Below, piece after piece: positions 1 through 9,984 of a DNA stretch of 64,000 nucleotides; the first letter of the stretch is position 1; each line of letters starts with the position of its first letter. The stretch covers positions 302,855 through 366,854 of the forward strand of contig ABCO01000004.1 of NCBI GenBank assembly GCA_000170815.1, in the 5' to 3' direction. This DNA is from an unidentified eubacterium SCB49 (GTDB lineage: Bacteria > Bacteroidota > Bacteroidia > Flavobacteriales > Flavobacteriaceae). The notes beneath the pieces were generated by a model. It was not told the origin of the DNA, ran no database searches, and saw only the letters and a program-made list of their open reading frames with translations. The position numbers were made by a program, and so were the translations under genes.

Positions 1-589
1 CAATATCTAGATCACTTCTATCTTTTTTAAAAGGGTAGTTTTTTGCTCCGTGCATAGAAAATGTAAACACACGATCATCATTTTCAAAAATCTTAGCAGT
101 CCCATTGCCTTGATGCACATCGAGATCTACAATTAACACCTGTTTAGCAATCCCAAGGTCTAACAAATGCCTAGCAGCCACCGCTTGATCATTTAACAAG
201 CAAAAAGCCTCACCGTGATCTGCATACGCGTGATGCGTGCCGCCAGCACTATTCATTGATACACCATATTCAATTGCATATTCGCATCCTTTTATGGTAC
301 CATCTATAATATAATGACCTCTATCTACTAACGCTTTACGTAACGGGAAACCCATTTTACGAACCTCTTTTTTGTCTATCTCTAGTTTTAAAAGCCTGCG
401 ATAATAATCTTCTGTGTGTACTTTAAGTATGCTTGCTTCAGAAACTTTCTGGGGTTCAAAAAAGTTATCTAATGTGCAGATGCCTTGATCTAGCAAATAC
501 TGTGGCAACAGCTCATATTTTGCCATCGGGAAACGATGTCCTTCTGGCAAACTGTATTTAAAAATAGGATGATAAGCTACTTTGAGCAT
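1..589 (-). CDS. Histone deacetylase-like (AcuC/HDAC family) zinc amidohydrolase, partial at window edge
   Basis: The reverse strand reads open from an ATG at 589 to the window edge (196 codons), so only the N-terminal part is present; it is missing from the ORF track because it has no stop inside the window. It begins MLKVAYHPIFKYSLPEGHRF. Family motifs visible are GGTHHAYADHGEAFCLLND (the active-site histidine pair) and DLDVHQGNG (zinc-ligand aspartate and histidine), as in class I/II deacetylase-fold enzymes. The substrate is probably an acetylated small molecule or protein and is not determined. The start lies 2 bases after the tex stop, so the two genes are probably co-transcribed. Confidence 0.88.
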   Translation of the reverse strand, partial: MLKVAYHPIFKYSLPEGHRFPMAKYELLPQYLLDQGICTLDNFFEPQKVSEASILKVHTEDYYRRLLKLEIDKKEVRKMGFPLRKALVDRGHYIIDGTIKGCEYAIEYGVSMNSAGGTHHAYADHGEAFCLLNDQAVAARHLLDLGIAKQVLIVDLDVHQGNGTAKIFENDDRVFTFSMHGAKNYPFKKDRSDLDI

Positions 590-591
590 TA

Positions 592-2709
592 CTATTTTTC
601 AAGTTTTAACTGTATACGTTTTCTTGCCACATCTACCTCCAGCACTTTTACCATTACTTGCTGCTGTAAGGTGACATGCTCATTTACATCTTTTACAAAA
701 CTGTCAGACAGGTTAGACACATGTATTAACCCGCTTTCTTTTATACCAACATCTACAAAACAGCCAAAAGCCGTGATGTTATTTACAATACCAGGTAATA
801 ATTGACCCGAGCGTAAATCGTCAATCGTTTTTATGTTTTGGTTAAAGGCAAATGCTTTTGCTTTTTCTCTAATATCAAGCCCTGGCTTTTCTAGTTCTTT
901 AATTATATCTTCTAGCGTAGGTAAGCCCACCTCATCTGTGCAATAATTATTTAATGGCACATTTTTTAACGCTGTGGTATTTCCGAGGAAAGCAGAAAGC
1001 GCCACGCCTTGATCTTTTGCCATCTGTTTTACAAGCGCATAGCGTTCTGGATGCACAGAAGAATTATCTAAGGGGTTTTTAGCATCACGAATACGTAAAA
1101 AACCTGCGCCTTGCTCAAATGCTTTTGCACCTAATCTCGGTACTTTTTTAATGTCATTTCTAGAAGTAAACGCTCCGTTTGCCTCACGATATGTTACTAT
1201 GTTTTCGGCAAGTTTAGGGCCAATTCCAGACACATAACTCAGTAAAGGCACACTCGCCGTATTGATATTTACACCAACGGCATTCACACAATTTTCTACC
1301 ACACGATCTAGCGAGTTTTTTAATTGCGTTTGGTCTACATCGTGTTGATATTGCCCCACACCAATAGATTTGGCGTCAATCTTCACCAACTCTGCTAGCG
1401 GATCTGCGAGCCTGCGGCCTATAGATATCGCGCCACGTACCGTCACATCATAATCTGGAAACTCATCACGGGCAATTTTACTTGCGCTATAAATACTAGC
1501 ACCTGCTTCGCTTACAATAAATACCTCTACTGCTGTTTTAAACGGAATCTTTTTAACCACGGCTTCGGTCTCCCTCGAGGCGGTACCGTTACCTATGGCG
1601 ATGGCTTCTATTTTATATTTTTGGACTAAGTGGGCTATTGTGTTCATCGCTCCCGTATCATCGCTTTTAGGAGGATGTGGATAGATCGTGCTGTTGTGTA
1701 AAAAAGCACCTTGTTCGTCTAGACAAACTACTTTACAGCCAGTTCTAAAACCTGGGTCTATAGCAAGAATTCGTTTTTCGCCAAGTGGCGAACCTAACAA
1801 TAATTGCTTTAAGTTTTTGGCAAAAATAGAGATGGCCGTTTCGTCTGCTTTCTTTTTTGCGGCACTCATAATCTCGTTAGACAATGCCGGAAACAACAAA
1901 CGTTTATAGGCATCTGCAATGGCAAGCTCTATTTGGTCTGCACAATCGCCTTGTGATTTTATAAGTTTACGTGCTATTCTGTCTAAAACTCGTTCTTTTT
2001 CAATCTCAATTTTTACGCGAATAAAACCTTCATTTTCTGCTCGTAAAATGGCTAATAATCTATGTGAAGGACAACGTTTTAAAGACTCATCCCACGAAAA
2101 GTAATCTCTAAACTTTTGGGCTTTTTCGTCATCTTTTTTAGCCTTTACAACTTTGGTGCTTATTACTGCGTGACGTTCTAATTCTCGTCTAATGTTGTTT
2201 CTAATATCCACACGCTCATTAATCCACTCTGCAATAATGTATCGCGCACCCTCTAAGGCTTCATCTGCACTCGTTACCTTTTGGGTGATATATCTTAAAG
2301 CTAGACCCTCCACATCACGGGCATTTTGCGCCATAATGAGTTTTGCTAAGGGTTCTAAACCATTTTTACGTGCGGTTTCTGCTTTGGTTTTTCGTTTTTT
2401 CTTGAAAGGCAAATAAATATCCTCTAGCGTAATACTGCCTTTTGCTTCGGAAATTTTAGCTTTGAGTTCTGTCGTTAATTCTCCCTGTTCCTCCATCGCT
2501 TTTAAGATGGTGGCTTTTCTTTTTTCTAGGGTTTCAAACGCTTCTTTTAAAGCAACTATTTGCTCGATTTGCACCTCATCAAGATTACCTGTGCGTTCTT
2601 TTCTGTAACGCGCTATAAAAGGAATGGTGCAATCTTCTGCCAGTAATGCAAGCGTGTTTTTAATGCTTGATTCTGGGAGGTTGGTGGTTTTTAGGATGTG
2701 GTTGAGCAT
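592..2709 (-). CDS. tex: Tex-family S1 RNA-binding transcription accessory protein
   Basis: This is a full-length Tex protein of 705 residues. It has the helical Tex N-terminal region, a YqgF/RNase H-like domain (LAIDPGFRTGCKVVCLD), a helix-hairpin-helix unit (YVSGIGPKLAENIV) and a C-terminal S1 domain (LPGIVNNITAFGCFVDVG). Tex proteins bind nucleic acid and contact the transcription machinery. The ORF track extends eight residues upstream to a TTG, but those residues (MRGLFFFS) are only the translated poly-T tail of the upstream metG terminator, so I chose the ATG at 2709. The gene is followed 2 bases later by the deacetylase-like gene. Confidence 0.95.
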   Translation of the reverse strand: MLNHILKTTNLPESSIKNTLALLAEDCTIPFIARYRKERTGNLDEVQIEQIVALKEAFETLEKRKATILKAMEEQGELTTELKAKISEAKGSITLEDIYLPFKKKRKTKAETARKNGLEPLAKLIMAQNARDVEGLALRYITQKVTSADEALEGARYIIAEWINERVDIRNNIRRELERHAVISTKVVKAKKDDEKAQKFRDYFSWDESLKRCPSHRLLAILRAENEGFIRVKIEIEKERVLDRIARKLIKSQGDCADQIELAIADAYKRLLFPALSNEIMSAAKKKADETAISIFAKNLKQLLLGSPLGEKRILAIDPGFRTGCKVVCLDEQGAFLHNSTIYPHPPKSDDTGAMNTIAHLVQKYKIEAIAIGNGTASRETEAVVKKIPFKTAVEVFIVSEAGASIYSASKIARDEFPDYDVTVRGAISIGRRLADPLAELVKIDAKSIGVGQYQHDVDQTQLKNSLDRVVENCVNAVGVNINTASVPLLSYVSGIGPKLAENIVTYREANGAFTSRNDIKKVPRLGAKAFEQGAGFLRIRDAKNPLDNSSVHPERYALVKQMAKDQGVALSAFLGNTTALKNVPLNNYCTDEVGLPTLEDIIKELEKPGLDIREKAKAFAFNQNIKTIDDLRSGQLLPGIVNNITAFGCFVDVGIKESGLIHVSNLSDSFVKDVNEHVTLQQQVMVKVLEVDVARKRIQLKLEK

Positions 2710-2711
2710 AG

Positions 2712-2753
2712 AAAAAAAAAAAAGACCTCTCAAGTTTGGTATACTAGAGAGGC
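2712..2753 (-). terminator. Rho-independent terminator after metG
   Basis: Read on the minus strand, the stem GCCTCTC/GAGAGG is followed by a run of twelve T. It sits directly after the metG stop and just before the tex ATG. The stem is only about 6 pairs with a 15-base loop, so strength is moderate. Confidence 0.6.
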
Positions 2754-2770
2754 CCTATTTGTATTAAGTT

Positions 2771-4843
2771 TTAGTTTATCGTCTCCCCATTAGCAACACC
2801 AGCAACATCTGGATTTACAAACACTAACTTACCATCTGGCATTTCGGTCATTAAGATCATCCCTTCGCTTTCTACGCCTCTTAAAGCTCTGGGTGCAAGG
2901 TTAACTAAAACGGTTACTTGTTTTCCAATAATCTCTTCTGGTGTAAAGCTTTCTGCAATACCAGAAACAATGGTGCGCACATCAATACCTGTATCTACTT
3001 TTAATACTAAAAGCTTTTTTGTTTTAGGCATTTTTTCTGCTTCTAAAATCGTACCTACACGCATATCCAACTTTGTAAAATCGTCAAAAGTAGCGATGTC
3101 TTTTTGCGGTGTTACTTCTTTGTTTGCTATCTCGTTGGCTAGTTTACTAGCTTCTAGTTTATCCAATTGTGCTTGTATTTGTTTATCTTCTATTTTACTG
3201 AAGAGTAATTCGTTTTTGTTAATCGTGTGTCCTGGCGCGATTAATTCTTCTTTTGTTGAAATATCGCTCCAAGTTAAAGACCCTTCGACTGCGCTCAGGC
3301 TGACATTGAGCATATTTTTAAGCTTTGTTGAAGTGAAAGGTAAAAACGGCTCACTTAAAACAGCTAATGCGTTTGCTATTTGCAACGCAACATACATAAT
3401 CGTTTTTGTGCGTTCTTCGTCAACCTTAATGGTTTTCCAAGGCTCTTCGTCTGCTAGGTATTTGTTTCCTAATCTGGCAACATTCATTAACTCTTGTTGT
3501 GCTTCTCTAAAACGGTATCTCTCGATGCTGCTTTCTATTACAGCAGGATAGGTTTTTAATTCTGTAAGCGTTTGCTCGTCTACATCAGAGAAAGCTGCTG
3601 GTGCAGGTACCACGCCATCATAATATTTATGGGTAAGCACCGTAACTCGATTTATAAAGTTTCCGAAGATAGCCACCAGCTCATTGTTATTTCTGGCTTG
3701 AAAATCTGCCCACGTAAAGTCGTTATCTTTAGTCTCTGGCGCGTTTGCCGTCAAGGTATAACGCAACACATCTTGCTGTCCAGGAAAATCTTCTAGGTAC
3801 TCGTGTAACCAAACCGCCCAGTTTTTACTTGTGCTTATTTTATTACCTTCTAAGTTTAAAAACTCATTTGCCGGTACGTTGTCTGGCATTATATAAGTCC
3901 CATCTGCCTTTAACATACTCGGGAAAATAATACAGTGAAAAACAATGTTGTCTTTCCCTATAAAATGAAGCAGTTTTGTGTCGTCACTTTTCCAGTATGG
4001 CTCCCAGTCTTTTCCTTCTTTTTCTGCCCATTCTTTGGTTGCAGAAATATAGCCAATAGGGGCATCAAACCAAACATATAAAACTTTACCGTCTGCGCCT
4101 TCTACAGGGACAGGGATTCCCCAATCTAAATCACGGGTTACTGCACGAGGTCTCAACCCGTCGTCAATCCAAGATTTACATTGCCCGTACACGTTTGTTT
4201 TCCAGTCTTTTTTATGCTCTTTTAAAATCCATTCTTTTAAAAATGGCTCATATTGATCTAAGGGTAAAAACCAGTGTTTTGTTTCTTTTAGTGTAGGTAC
4301 AGCACCTGTAATGGCACTTTTTGGGTTTATTAAATCTGTTGCGTTGTGAGACGTACCACAAGCTTCACATTGATCGCCGTAGCTTTCTTCGTTTCCACAT
4401 TTTGGGCAAGTACCTATTACAAAACGATCTGCTAAAAACTGATCTGCTTCTGCATCGTATAATTGCTCGGTTACTTCTTCAATAAATTTCCCTTCGTCGT
4501 ATAATTTTTTAAAAAAATCGCTTGCCGTATCGTGGTGTACTTTTGCTGATGTACGCGAATAGTTATCAAAGCTAACCCCAAAATCTTCAAACGATTGTTT
4601 GATAATCGCGTGGTATTTATCTACTACTTGCTGCGGCGTGATGCCTTCTTTTTTTGCTTTTATTGTAATAGGCACTCCGTGCTCATCACTACCACAAACA
4701 AATGCCACATCTTTACCTTGTAATCGCTGAAAACGCGCATAAATATCTGCGGGTACATACACACCTGCTAAGTGACCTATGTGAACTGGGCCGTTAGTAT
4801 ATGGTAATGCTGCGGTAATGGTGTATCTTTTTGGGTCTTGCAT
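2771..4843 (-). CDS. metG: Methionyl-tRNA synthetase with C-terminal tRNA-binding domain
   Basis: This 690-residue enzyme charges tRNA-Met. The class I signatures are PVHIGHLAG (HIGH motif) and [11 protein letters not shown] (KMSKS-like loop). The zinc knuckle CPKCGNEES...CEACG is intact. The C-terminal 110 residues form a Trbp111/EMAP-like domain ([18 protein letters not shown]), typical of dimeric MetG. An odd feature is the linker between the anticodon-binding helices and the C-terminal domain, which contains [11 protein letters not shown]. This peptide is encoded by a copy of a dispersed genomic repeat (see 3281-3305) and does not look like normal MetG sequence. The gene is separated from the minus-strand gene at 5144 by a 300-base spacer that holds that gene's terminator, so it is probably transcribed on its own. 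Confidence 0.98.
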   Translation of the reverse strand: MQDPKRYTITAALPYTNGPVHIGHLAGVYVPADIYARFQRLQGKDVAFVCGSDEHGVPITIKAKKEGITPQQVVDKYHAIIKQSFEDFGVSFDNYSRTSAKVHHDTASDFFKKLYDEGKFIEEVTEQLYDAEADQFLADRFVIGTCPKCGNEESYGDQCEACGTSHNATDLINPKSAITGAVPTLKETKHWFLPLDQYEPFLKEWILKEHKKDWKTNVYGQCKSWIDDGLRPRAVTRDLDWGIPVPVEGADGKVLYVWFDAPIGYISATKEWAEKEGKDWEPYWKSDDTKLLHFIGKDNIVFHCIIFPSMLKADGTYIMPDNVPANEFLNLEGNKISTSKNWAVWLHEYLEDFPGQQDVLRYTLTANAPETKDNDFTWADFQARNNNELVAIFGNFINRVTVLTHKYYDGVVPAPAAFSDVDEQTLTELKTYPAVIESSIERYRFREAQQELMNVARLGNKYLADEEPWKTIKVDEERTKTIMYVALQIANALAVLSEPFLPFTSTKLKNMLNVSLSAVEGSLTWSDISTKEELIAPGHTINKNELLFSKIEDKQIQAQLDKLEASKLANEIANKEVTPQKDIATFDDFTKLDMRVGTILEAEKMPKTKKLLVLKVDTGIDVRTIVSGIAESFTPEEIIGKQVTVLVNLAPRALRGVESEGMILMTEMPDGKLVFVNPDVAGVANGETIN
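3281..3305 (-). repeat. Dispersed CTGAGCGCAGTCGAAG-type repeat fragment inside metG
   Basis: On the minus strand the sequence reads TGTCAGCCTGAGCGCAGTCG followed by AAGGG. It matches the core of a short repeat widely scattered in bacterial genomes, including flavobacteria, and usually found between genes. Here it is read in frame as VSLSAVEG. A related fragment lies at 4984-5007 in the opposite orientation. Confidence 0.6.
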
Positions 4844-4983
4844 GAGAATCGTGATTTTAAGAGTGCAAAAATAAGGAATTTATGTTGGGAATATGGACCG
4901 CTAGCGCTGAAAGAAGAAAGAACATTCGCTTCGCTCATTGAAAGAAGAAGGAGGATGCTTTTACTAGTTATATTATTTGCCTA

Positions 4984-5007
4984 ATGTCACACTGAGTACT
5001 TCGACTG
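4984..5007 (+). repeat. Decayed copy of the same dispersed repeat in the spacer upstream of metG
   Basis: ATGTCACACTGAGTACTTCG followed by ACTG resembles the metG-internal repeat with two changes. It lies in the 300-base spacer 4844-5143. The rest of that spacer holds imperfect GAAAGAAGAA repeats around 4916-4950 and the terminator of the minus-strand gene at 5144; I see no gene in it. Confidence 0.5.
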
Positions 5008-5032
5008 ATATTGCTAAATACACCGTTATTGA

Positions 5033-5071
5033 ACAAAAAAACCTCTCAGATTTTGAAGACCAGAGCGGTTT
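5033..5071 (-). terminator. Rho-independent terminator after the 514-residue hypothetical gene
   Basis: On the minus strand AAACCGCTC pairs with GAGAGGTTT (one mismatch) and is followed by a T run. It lies about 70 bases after the stop of the minus-strand gene at 5144. Confidence 0.6.
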
Positions 5072-5143
5072 AATAAAACAATAAATTTTCACAAAATTTA
5101 GTTTAAAAAGCTAGCCAAGCAGTTTCATTTATTATGAAAAAAA

Positions 5144-6688
5144 TCAAGTTTCAGTGGAGACAGACTTTTCTCTAATCACCTGTCCTATAGGTTTATTATC
5201 AATTTTACATTCTAACCATGAAATAATATCAAGGTATAAAAATGATCTACGCTCAAAAGGATGATTCTCATAGCGTTTTAAGGTAATTAATAATTCTTTA
5301 AACTTACCTTTAAGCTCATAAGGATAAGAACCTTGGAGGCCTCTTATAAATTTTATAATCTCTTTTTGAACTTCATGTAAGTCATTCATTTTTATTAAAA
5401 ACTTGTAAGTACTTTTTAATAAAGATTCTAAATGAAAATCCAATCCTGCTTCATAATGCGCTATAAAATTTAAAATTCTAGAAAAACAAAGCAAGTCTTC
5501 CCTCATGGATAAGGTTTTGTTTGTAATTATTTTTTCTAAGTAAGATATACAGGCTTTATTGTTACCAGAACCAAAATTTAAAATTGCAAACTTGTAATAA
5601 AAAATCATTTTATGATGTGGATCTATCCTATCATCAAAGAGCAGAAGCTCCTTCTCTATCTTTGGAATTATAGCAAGCCCCTCATCAAAAGTTCCATCTA
5701 TAAAATATTGGTTTATGTTATGAATGTTTGTGTATAAGAATATCAAAGTAGTCACATTCTCATCTTTAACGAAAGAAGGATGGCTAGTTACTGCTTTAAA
5801 CTTATTTAAGCTTTCAATAAATTTATTTTTATTCTTTACAAAAAAGATAGATTCTAATAAGTAGTTATTTCCTTTAAGAAAAAAGACTGGGTTTAAATTT
5901 ATCATTTGAGGGTTGTCATAAAATAAATCAACCCATTTTGATGCGTATTTAAAACAGTTTAAAAAGTCTTGCATTAAAAAATTGTACCATAAAAAAGTTT
6001 TAAAGAGCCATAAACGTTCTCTAAAACCTAATCGACAAAACTCCAAATCGGGCATTCTATCGTTAAAAAACACAATAAGTTGTGCGCTTTCTTCTTCGTT
6101 TTTTACATAACCTGTTTTAAGAATTTTACTGTAAAGTTCAAGTGAAAGGTTAGACAACCTACTGGCTATTACATTAAGCTCGCTCAAATCTTTTGCTTCT
6201 CCAACAAGCTCTTCGGCGCGACTACTAATACTTCGGGTAATGTATTGTGACTCAATCACTTTTTCTAACTCAACAATTTCAAAAGCCATATTTTTCTCTT
6301 CATTAGACATCGCCATTTCTTTAGCTTTATCTAAAATTTTTAAGCTTTGCTTGTAAAGGCCTTTATGGTATAAAATAGAAGCGAAATCAAGTTGATTTCT
6401 AATTTGTGACCGAATATTTTGATGTAATGGATTTAGTTTTAAGCTAACTAATATCTGCTTGTATAAATGTGCTTTTACATTGGCCAACTGTTGTTTGCTA
6501 ACAATTCCCTTTTTAACAATATTAGATTCATTATAACTTTTAGCCTTATCAAGATGATTAAATAAGTTTAAGTATTTAGACTCTGAATTCACACCAAGTC
6601 TTCCAACATACAATTTAAACTGTCGCTTTTCAGATTTAGTTAATGACTTAACTAATATGAATAAATTATCTTTTGTTTCTTTAGTCAT
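5144..6688 (-). CDS. Hypothetical alpha-helical (TPR-like) protein
   Basis: I do not recognise this 514-residue protein. It has no signal peptide or membrane segment. It is rich in K, L, N and aromatic residues, with regularly spaced predicted helices (for example LYHKGLYKQSLKILDKAKEM) that resemble degenerate tetratricopeptide or SEL-like repeats, so a cytoplasmic scaffold is plausible. The tracked start at 6691 is TTG; the ATG three bases on (MTKETKDNLF) is preferred. It is divergent from the leu operon. No catalytic motif was seen, and function is unknown. Confidence 0.8.
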   Translation of the reverse strand: MTKETKDNLFILVKSLTKSEKRQFKLYVGRLGVNSESKYLNLFNHLDKAKSYNESNIVKKGIVSKQQLANVKAHLYKQILVSLKLNPLHQNIRSQIRNQLDFASILYHKGLYKQSLKILDKAKEMAMSNEEKNMAFEIVELEKVIESQYITRSISSRAEELVGEAKDLSELNVIASRLSNLSLELYSKILKTGYVKNEEESAQLIVFFNDRMPDLEFCRLGFRERLWLFKTFLWYNFLMQDFLNCFKYASKWVDLFYDNPQMINLNPVFFLKGNNYLLESIFFVKNKNKFIESLNKFKAVTSHPSFVKDENVTTLIFLYTNIHNINQYFIDGTFDEGLAIIPKIEKELLLFDDRIDPHHKMIFYYKFAILNFGSGNNKACISYLEKIITNKTLSMREDLLCFSRILNFIAHYEAGLDFHLESLLKSTYKFLIKMNDLHEVQKEIIKFIRGLQGSYPYELKGKFKELLITLKRYENHPFERRSFLYLDIISWLECKIDNKPIGQVIREKSVSTET

Positions 6689-6832
6689 CAAGAAGATTTA
6701 GTAGTATAGGGTTGATTTTCAGTAGTTTACTTTAATTTATCTCTTTTGGGCATCGTAAAACACAGAAAACCAGGTTTTAGTAAAAAGTATCACCTTATAA
6801 ATTTGTTTGAAAATACTAAACTAAATTTAAAA

Positions 6833-8008
6833 ATGTCAAATAACTACATTCAAATTTTTGATACAACTTTGAGAGATGGAGAACAAGTACCCGGGTGTAA
6901 ACTTGACACAAAGCAAAAAGTTATAATTGCAGAGCAACTAGACCTTCTTGGCGTAAATGTAATAGAGGCAGGTTTTCCTGTATCAAGCCCTGGCGACTTT
7001 AATGCTGTTAAAGCAGTTTCAAGAGTTGTTAAAAATGCCACTGTCTGTGCTCTATCTAGGTCTGTAAAAAACGATATAAAAACTGCTGCAGAATCTCTAG
7101 AAGGTGCTAAATACCCACGAATACACACTGGGATAGGAACTTCTGAATCTCATATTAAATATAAGTTTAAAACGACTCAAGAAGATATTTTAGAACGTGC
7201 TTTTGAGGCTGTAAAATATGCAAAAACTTTTGTTGAAGATATTGAGTTTTATGCAGAAGATGCTGGACGAACAAACAATGAGTACTTAGCAAGAGTATGC
7301 GAAGCTGCTATAAAAGCAGGGGCTACTGTATTGAACATTCCAGATACAACGGGCTATTGTTTACCAAGTGAATATGGTTCAAAAATAAAATACCTTAAAG
7401 AACACGTAAAAGGGATCGATAATGTAATATTATCCTGCCATTGCCATAATGATTTAGGGCTTGCAACTGCAAATGCTATAGAAGGAATTATCAACGGAGC
7501 TAAACAAGTAGAATGTACTATTAACGGTATTGGAGAGCGGGCTGGGAATACTGCACTAGAAGAAGTAGTTATGGTCTTAAAACAGCACCCTTACCTTAAT
7601 ATTGAAACTCAAATTGACACGACTAGACTCTATGGTATTAGCCAGTTAGTTAGTGAGAGTATGGGAGTGTATACACAACCCAACAAAGCTATCGTAGGTG
7701 TAAATGCTTTTGCTCATAGCTCGGGCATACATCAAGATGGTATTATTAAAAACAGGGAAACATACGAAATAATTAACCCTAAAGATGTAGGCGTAATAGA
7801 GTCTTCTATTGTTTTAACAGCTAGAAGCGGACGTGCTGCACTTGCATATCGCGCAAAAAACGTGGGTTATAATTTAACGAAGTTACAATTAGATAATGTC
7901 TATGAAAACTTCTTGCATTTTGCTGATAAAAAGAAAGAAGTCAATAATAATGACATTCATCAAATTATAGAAACTAGTAAAGTATATCAAGAAATTAAAA
8001 CAAACTAG
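6833..8008 (+). CDS. leuA: 2-isopropylmalate synthase, short form lacking the regulatory domain
   Basis: This enzyme condenses acetyl-CoA with 2-oxoisovalerate, the first committed step of leucine synthesis. The TIM-barrel HMGL-like domain has [13 protein letters not shown] near the N-terminus and the metal-binding [13 protein letters not shown] chose the ATG at 6833 ([16 protein letters not shown]); the 29 residues before it in the ORF track have no family match. The product is 391 residues, whereas classical LeuA is over 500 because of a C-terminal leucine-binding domain that is absent here. Homocitrate or citramalate synthase would be alternatives on sequence alone, but the immediately following leuC, leuD and leuB make LeuA the best call. 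Confidence 0.93.
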   Translation: MSNNYIQIFDTTLRDGEQVPGCKLDTKQKVIIAEQLDLLGVNVIEAGFPVSSPGDFNAVKAVSRVVKNATVCALSRSVKNDIKTAAESLEGAKYPRIHTGIGTSESHIKYKFKTTQEDILERAFEAVKYAKTFVEDIEFYAEDAGRTNNEYLARVCEAAIKAGATVLNIPDTTGYCLPSEYGSKIKYLKEHVKGIDNVILSCHCHNDLGLATANAIEGIINGAKQVECTINGIGERAGNTALEEVVMVLKQHPYLNIETQIDTTRLYGISQLVSESMGVYTQPNKAIVGVNAFAHSSGIHQDGIIKNRETYEIINPKDVGVIESSIVLTARSGRAALAYRAKNVGYNLTKLQLDNVYENFLHFADKKKEVNNNDIHQIIETSKVYQEIKTN

Positions 8009-9394
8009 ATGTCACAAAAAACATTATTTGATAAAGTTTGGGACGCTCATGTTGTTAAAAATGAAATAGAGGGACCACAAATTTTATACATAGACAAGCA
8101 TTTAATACACGAAGTAACAAGTCCTCAAGCTTTTAACGAACTTAAAGAAAGAGGTGTCCCTGTTTTTCGTCCTAATCAAATTGTTGCTACTGCAGACCAC
8201 AATACACCAACTATAAACCAACATCTACCTATTAAAGATGAGTTGTCTAAAAAGCAACTAAAACAACTAGCTATTAATTGTAAAAATAACGGCATAACAC
8301 TTTATGATTTAGGGCATAAATACAACGGTATCGTTCATGTAATGGCGCCAGAGTTAGGTCTTACACAACCAGGTATGACTATTGTTTGTGGAGATAGCCA
8401 TACTTCTACTCATGGAGCTTTTGGGGCAATTGCTTTTGGTATAGGCACTAGTCAAGTTGCACAAGTTTTTGCCAGCCAATGTTTATTACTTAAAAAACCG
8501 AAAAGCCTAAGAGTAAACGTAAACGGCTCTTTACACCCTAATGTGCTACCAAAAGATGTAATCTTATATATAATTTCAAAAATAGGCACTAACGCAGGTA
8601 CAGGATATTTCTGTGAATACGCAGGAACTGTGTTTGAAAATATGACAATGGAAGGGCGTATGACAGTCTGTAATATGAGTATTGAAATGGGAGCACGTGG
8701 TGGCATGATTGCTCCAGACCAAACCACGTTTGATTACTTAAAAGACAAAAAATTTGCTCCTAAGGGTGAAGAGTTAGATGAAAAAATAGCATACTGGAAA
8801 ACTTTGCCAACAGATAAAGAAGCTGTATTTGATAAGGAATATACATTTGATGCCGCAGAAATCCAACCTATGATTACCTATGGCACCAACCCCGCCATGG
8901 GAATGATCATAAATGAAGCTATTCCAAAATTTGAAGATGTTTCATTTAAAAAATCATTAGACTACATGGACTTTAAAGCAGGTGGAAGCTTGCTAAATAA
9001 AACAATTAATTATGTCTTTATTGGTAGTTGTACAAACTCTCGCATAGAAGATTTTAGAGTCGCTGCTAATTATATAAAAGGAAAACAAAAAGCAGAAAAC
9101 GTAACTGCTTGGCTCGTTCCTGGAAGCAAACAAGTAGAAAATCAAATAAAAGAAGAAGGCCTAAACCTCATTTTTGAAAATGCAGGATTCCAATTAAGAC
9201 AACCTGGATGTAGTGCCTGTTTAGCGATGAATGATGATAAAATTCCTGCAGGAGAATATTGCGTTTCTACGAGTAACAGAAATTTTGAAGGACGCCAAGG
9301 ACAAGGCGCACGTACCATCTTAGCAGGTCCGCTTGTAGCTGCAGCAACAGCCATAGAGGGAAAAATAATTGATATTACAAAAACGGTTAACTAA
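8009..9394 (+). CDS. leuC: 3-isopropylmalate dehydratase large subunit
   Basis: This 461-residue aconitase-family subunit carries the [4Fe-4S] ligands ([14 protein letters not shown] and GCSACLAMN) and [13 protein letters not shown] near the active site. With LeuD it isomerises 2- to 3-isopropylmalate. Its ATG follows the leuA stop with no gap (TAG ATG), and its stop overlaps the leuD start by one base (TAATG), which indicates translational coupling in one operon. Confidence 0.98.
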   Translation: MSQKTLFDKVWDAHVVKNEIEGPQILYIDKHLIHEVTSPQAFNELKERGVPVFRPNQIVATADHNTPTINQHLPIKDELSKKQLKQLAINCKNNGITLYDLGHKYNGIVHVMAPELGLTQPGMTIVCGDSHTSTHGAFGAIAFGIGTSQVAQVFASQCLLLKKPKSLRVNVNGSLHPNVLPKDVILYIISKIGTNAGTGYFCEYAGTVFENMTMEGRMTVCNMSIEMGARGGMIAPDQTTFDYLKDKKFAPKGEELDEKIAYWKTLPTDKEAVFDKEYTFDAAEIQPMITYGTNPAMGMIINEAIPKFEDVSFKKSLDYMDFKAGGSLLNKTINYVFIGSCTNSRIEDFRVAANYIKGKQKAENVTAWLVPGSKQVENQIKEEGLNLIFENAGFQLRQPGCSACLAMNDDKIPAGEYCVSTSNRNFEGRQGQGARTILAGPLVAAATAIEGKIIDITKTVN

Positions 9395-9981
9395 TGGAAA
9401 AATTCACGAAAATAACATCAACCGCTGTACCATTAGACATCGAGAACATAGATACAGATCAAATAATTCCAGCTCGTTTTTTAAAAGCGACAGATAAACA
9501 AGGCTTTGGGAATAACGTTTTTAGAGATTGGCGCTATGATAACTTAGGAAATGTTAACCCTGAATTTATCTTTAATAATCCATCTTACAAAGGGAAAATT
9601 CTAGTAGCTGGAAATAATTTTGGTTGTGGTTCTAGTAGAGAACATGCAGCTTGGGCATTAGTAGATTATGGATTTAAAGTAATTGTTTCAAGTTACTTTG
9701 CAGATATTTTTAAAGGGAACTCTTTAAATAATGGCTTATTGCCCATTCAAGTTTCTGAAACATTTTTAAAAAAACTAATGGAAATATTAATTGCAGAACC
9801 AACAGTACAATTAGAAGTTGATTTAGAAAAACAGCACATTTCAGTAATAGAAAAAAATATAAGTGAATTTTTTGAAATTGACACTTTTAAAAAAAACTGC
9901 TTAATTAACGGTTATGATGATATCGACTTTTTATTAAGTAAGAGAGAAGCGATTAAAGAATTTGAATTATCTAGAAATTAA
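9394..9981 (+). CDS. leuD: 3-isopropylmalate dehydratase small subunit
   Basis: This 195-residue swivel-domain partner of LeuC contains the hallmark [16 protein letters not shown] and the N-terminal [12 protein letters not shown]. The length is normal for LeuD. It starts inside the leuC stop codon and ends 3 bases before leuB. Confidence 0.98.
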   Translation: MEKFTKITSTAVPLDIENIDTDQIIPARFLKATDKQGFGNNVFRDWRYDNLGNVNPEFIFNNPSYKGKILVAGNNFGCGSSREHAAWALVDYGFKVIVSSYFADIFKGNSLNNGLLPIQVSETFLKKLMEILIAEPTVQLEVDLEKQHISVIEKNISEFFEIDTFKKNCLINGYDDIDFLLSKREAIKEFELSRN

Positions 9982-9984
9982 AAT

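Noticed and set aside
2712-2723. Run of twelve A before tex as a possible phase-variation tract
   Set aside because: It is explained as the T tail of the metG terminator and lies outside the chosen tex start, so length changes would not shift a reading frame.
2970-3551. 193-codon plus-strand ORF opposite metG
   Set aside because: It is a shadow of metG in another frame, with low-complexity Ser/Ile/Leu-rich content and no family motif.
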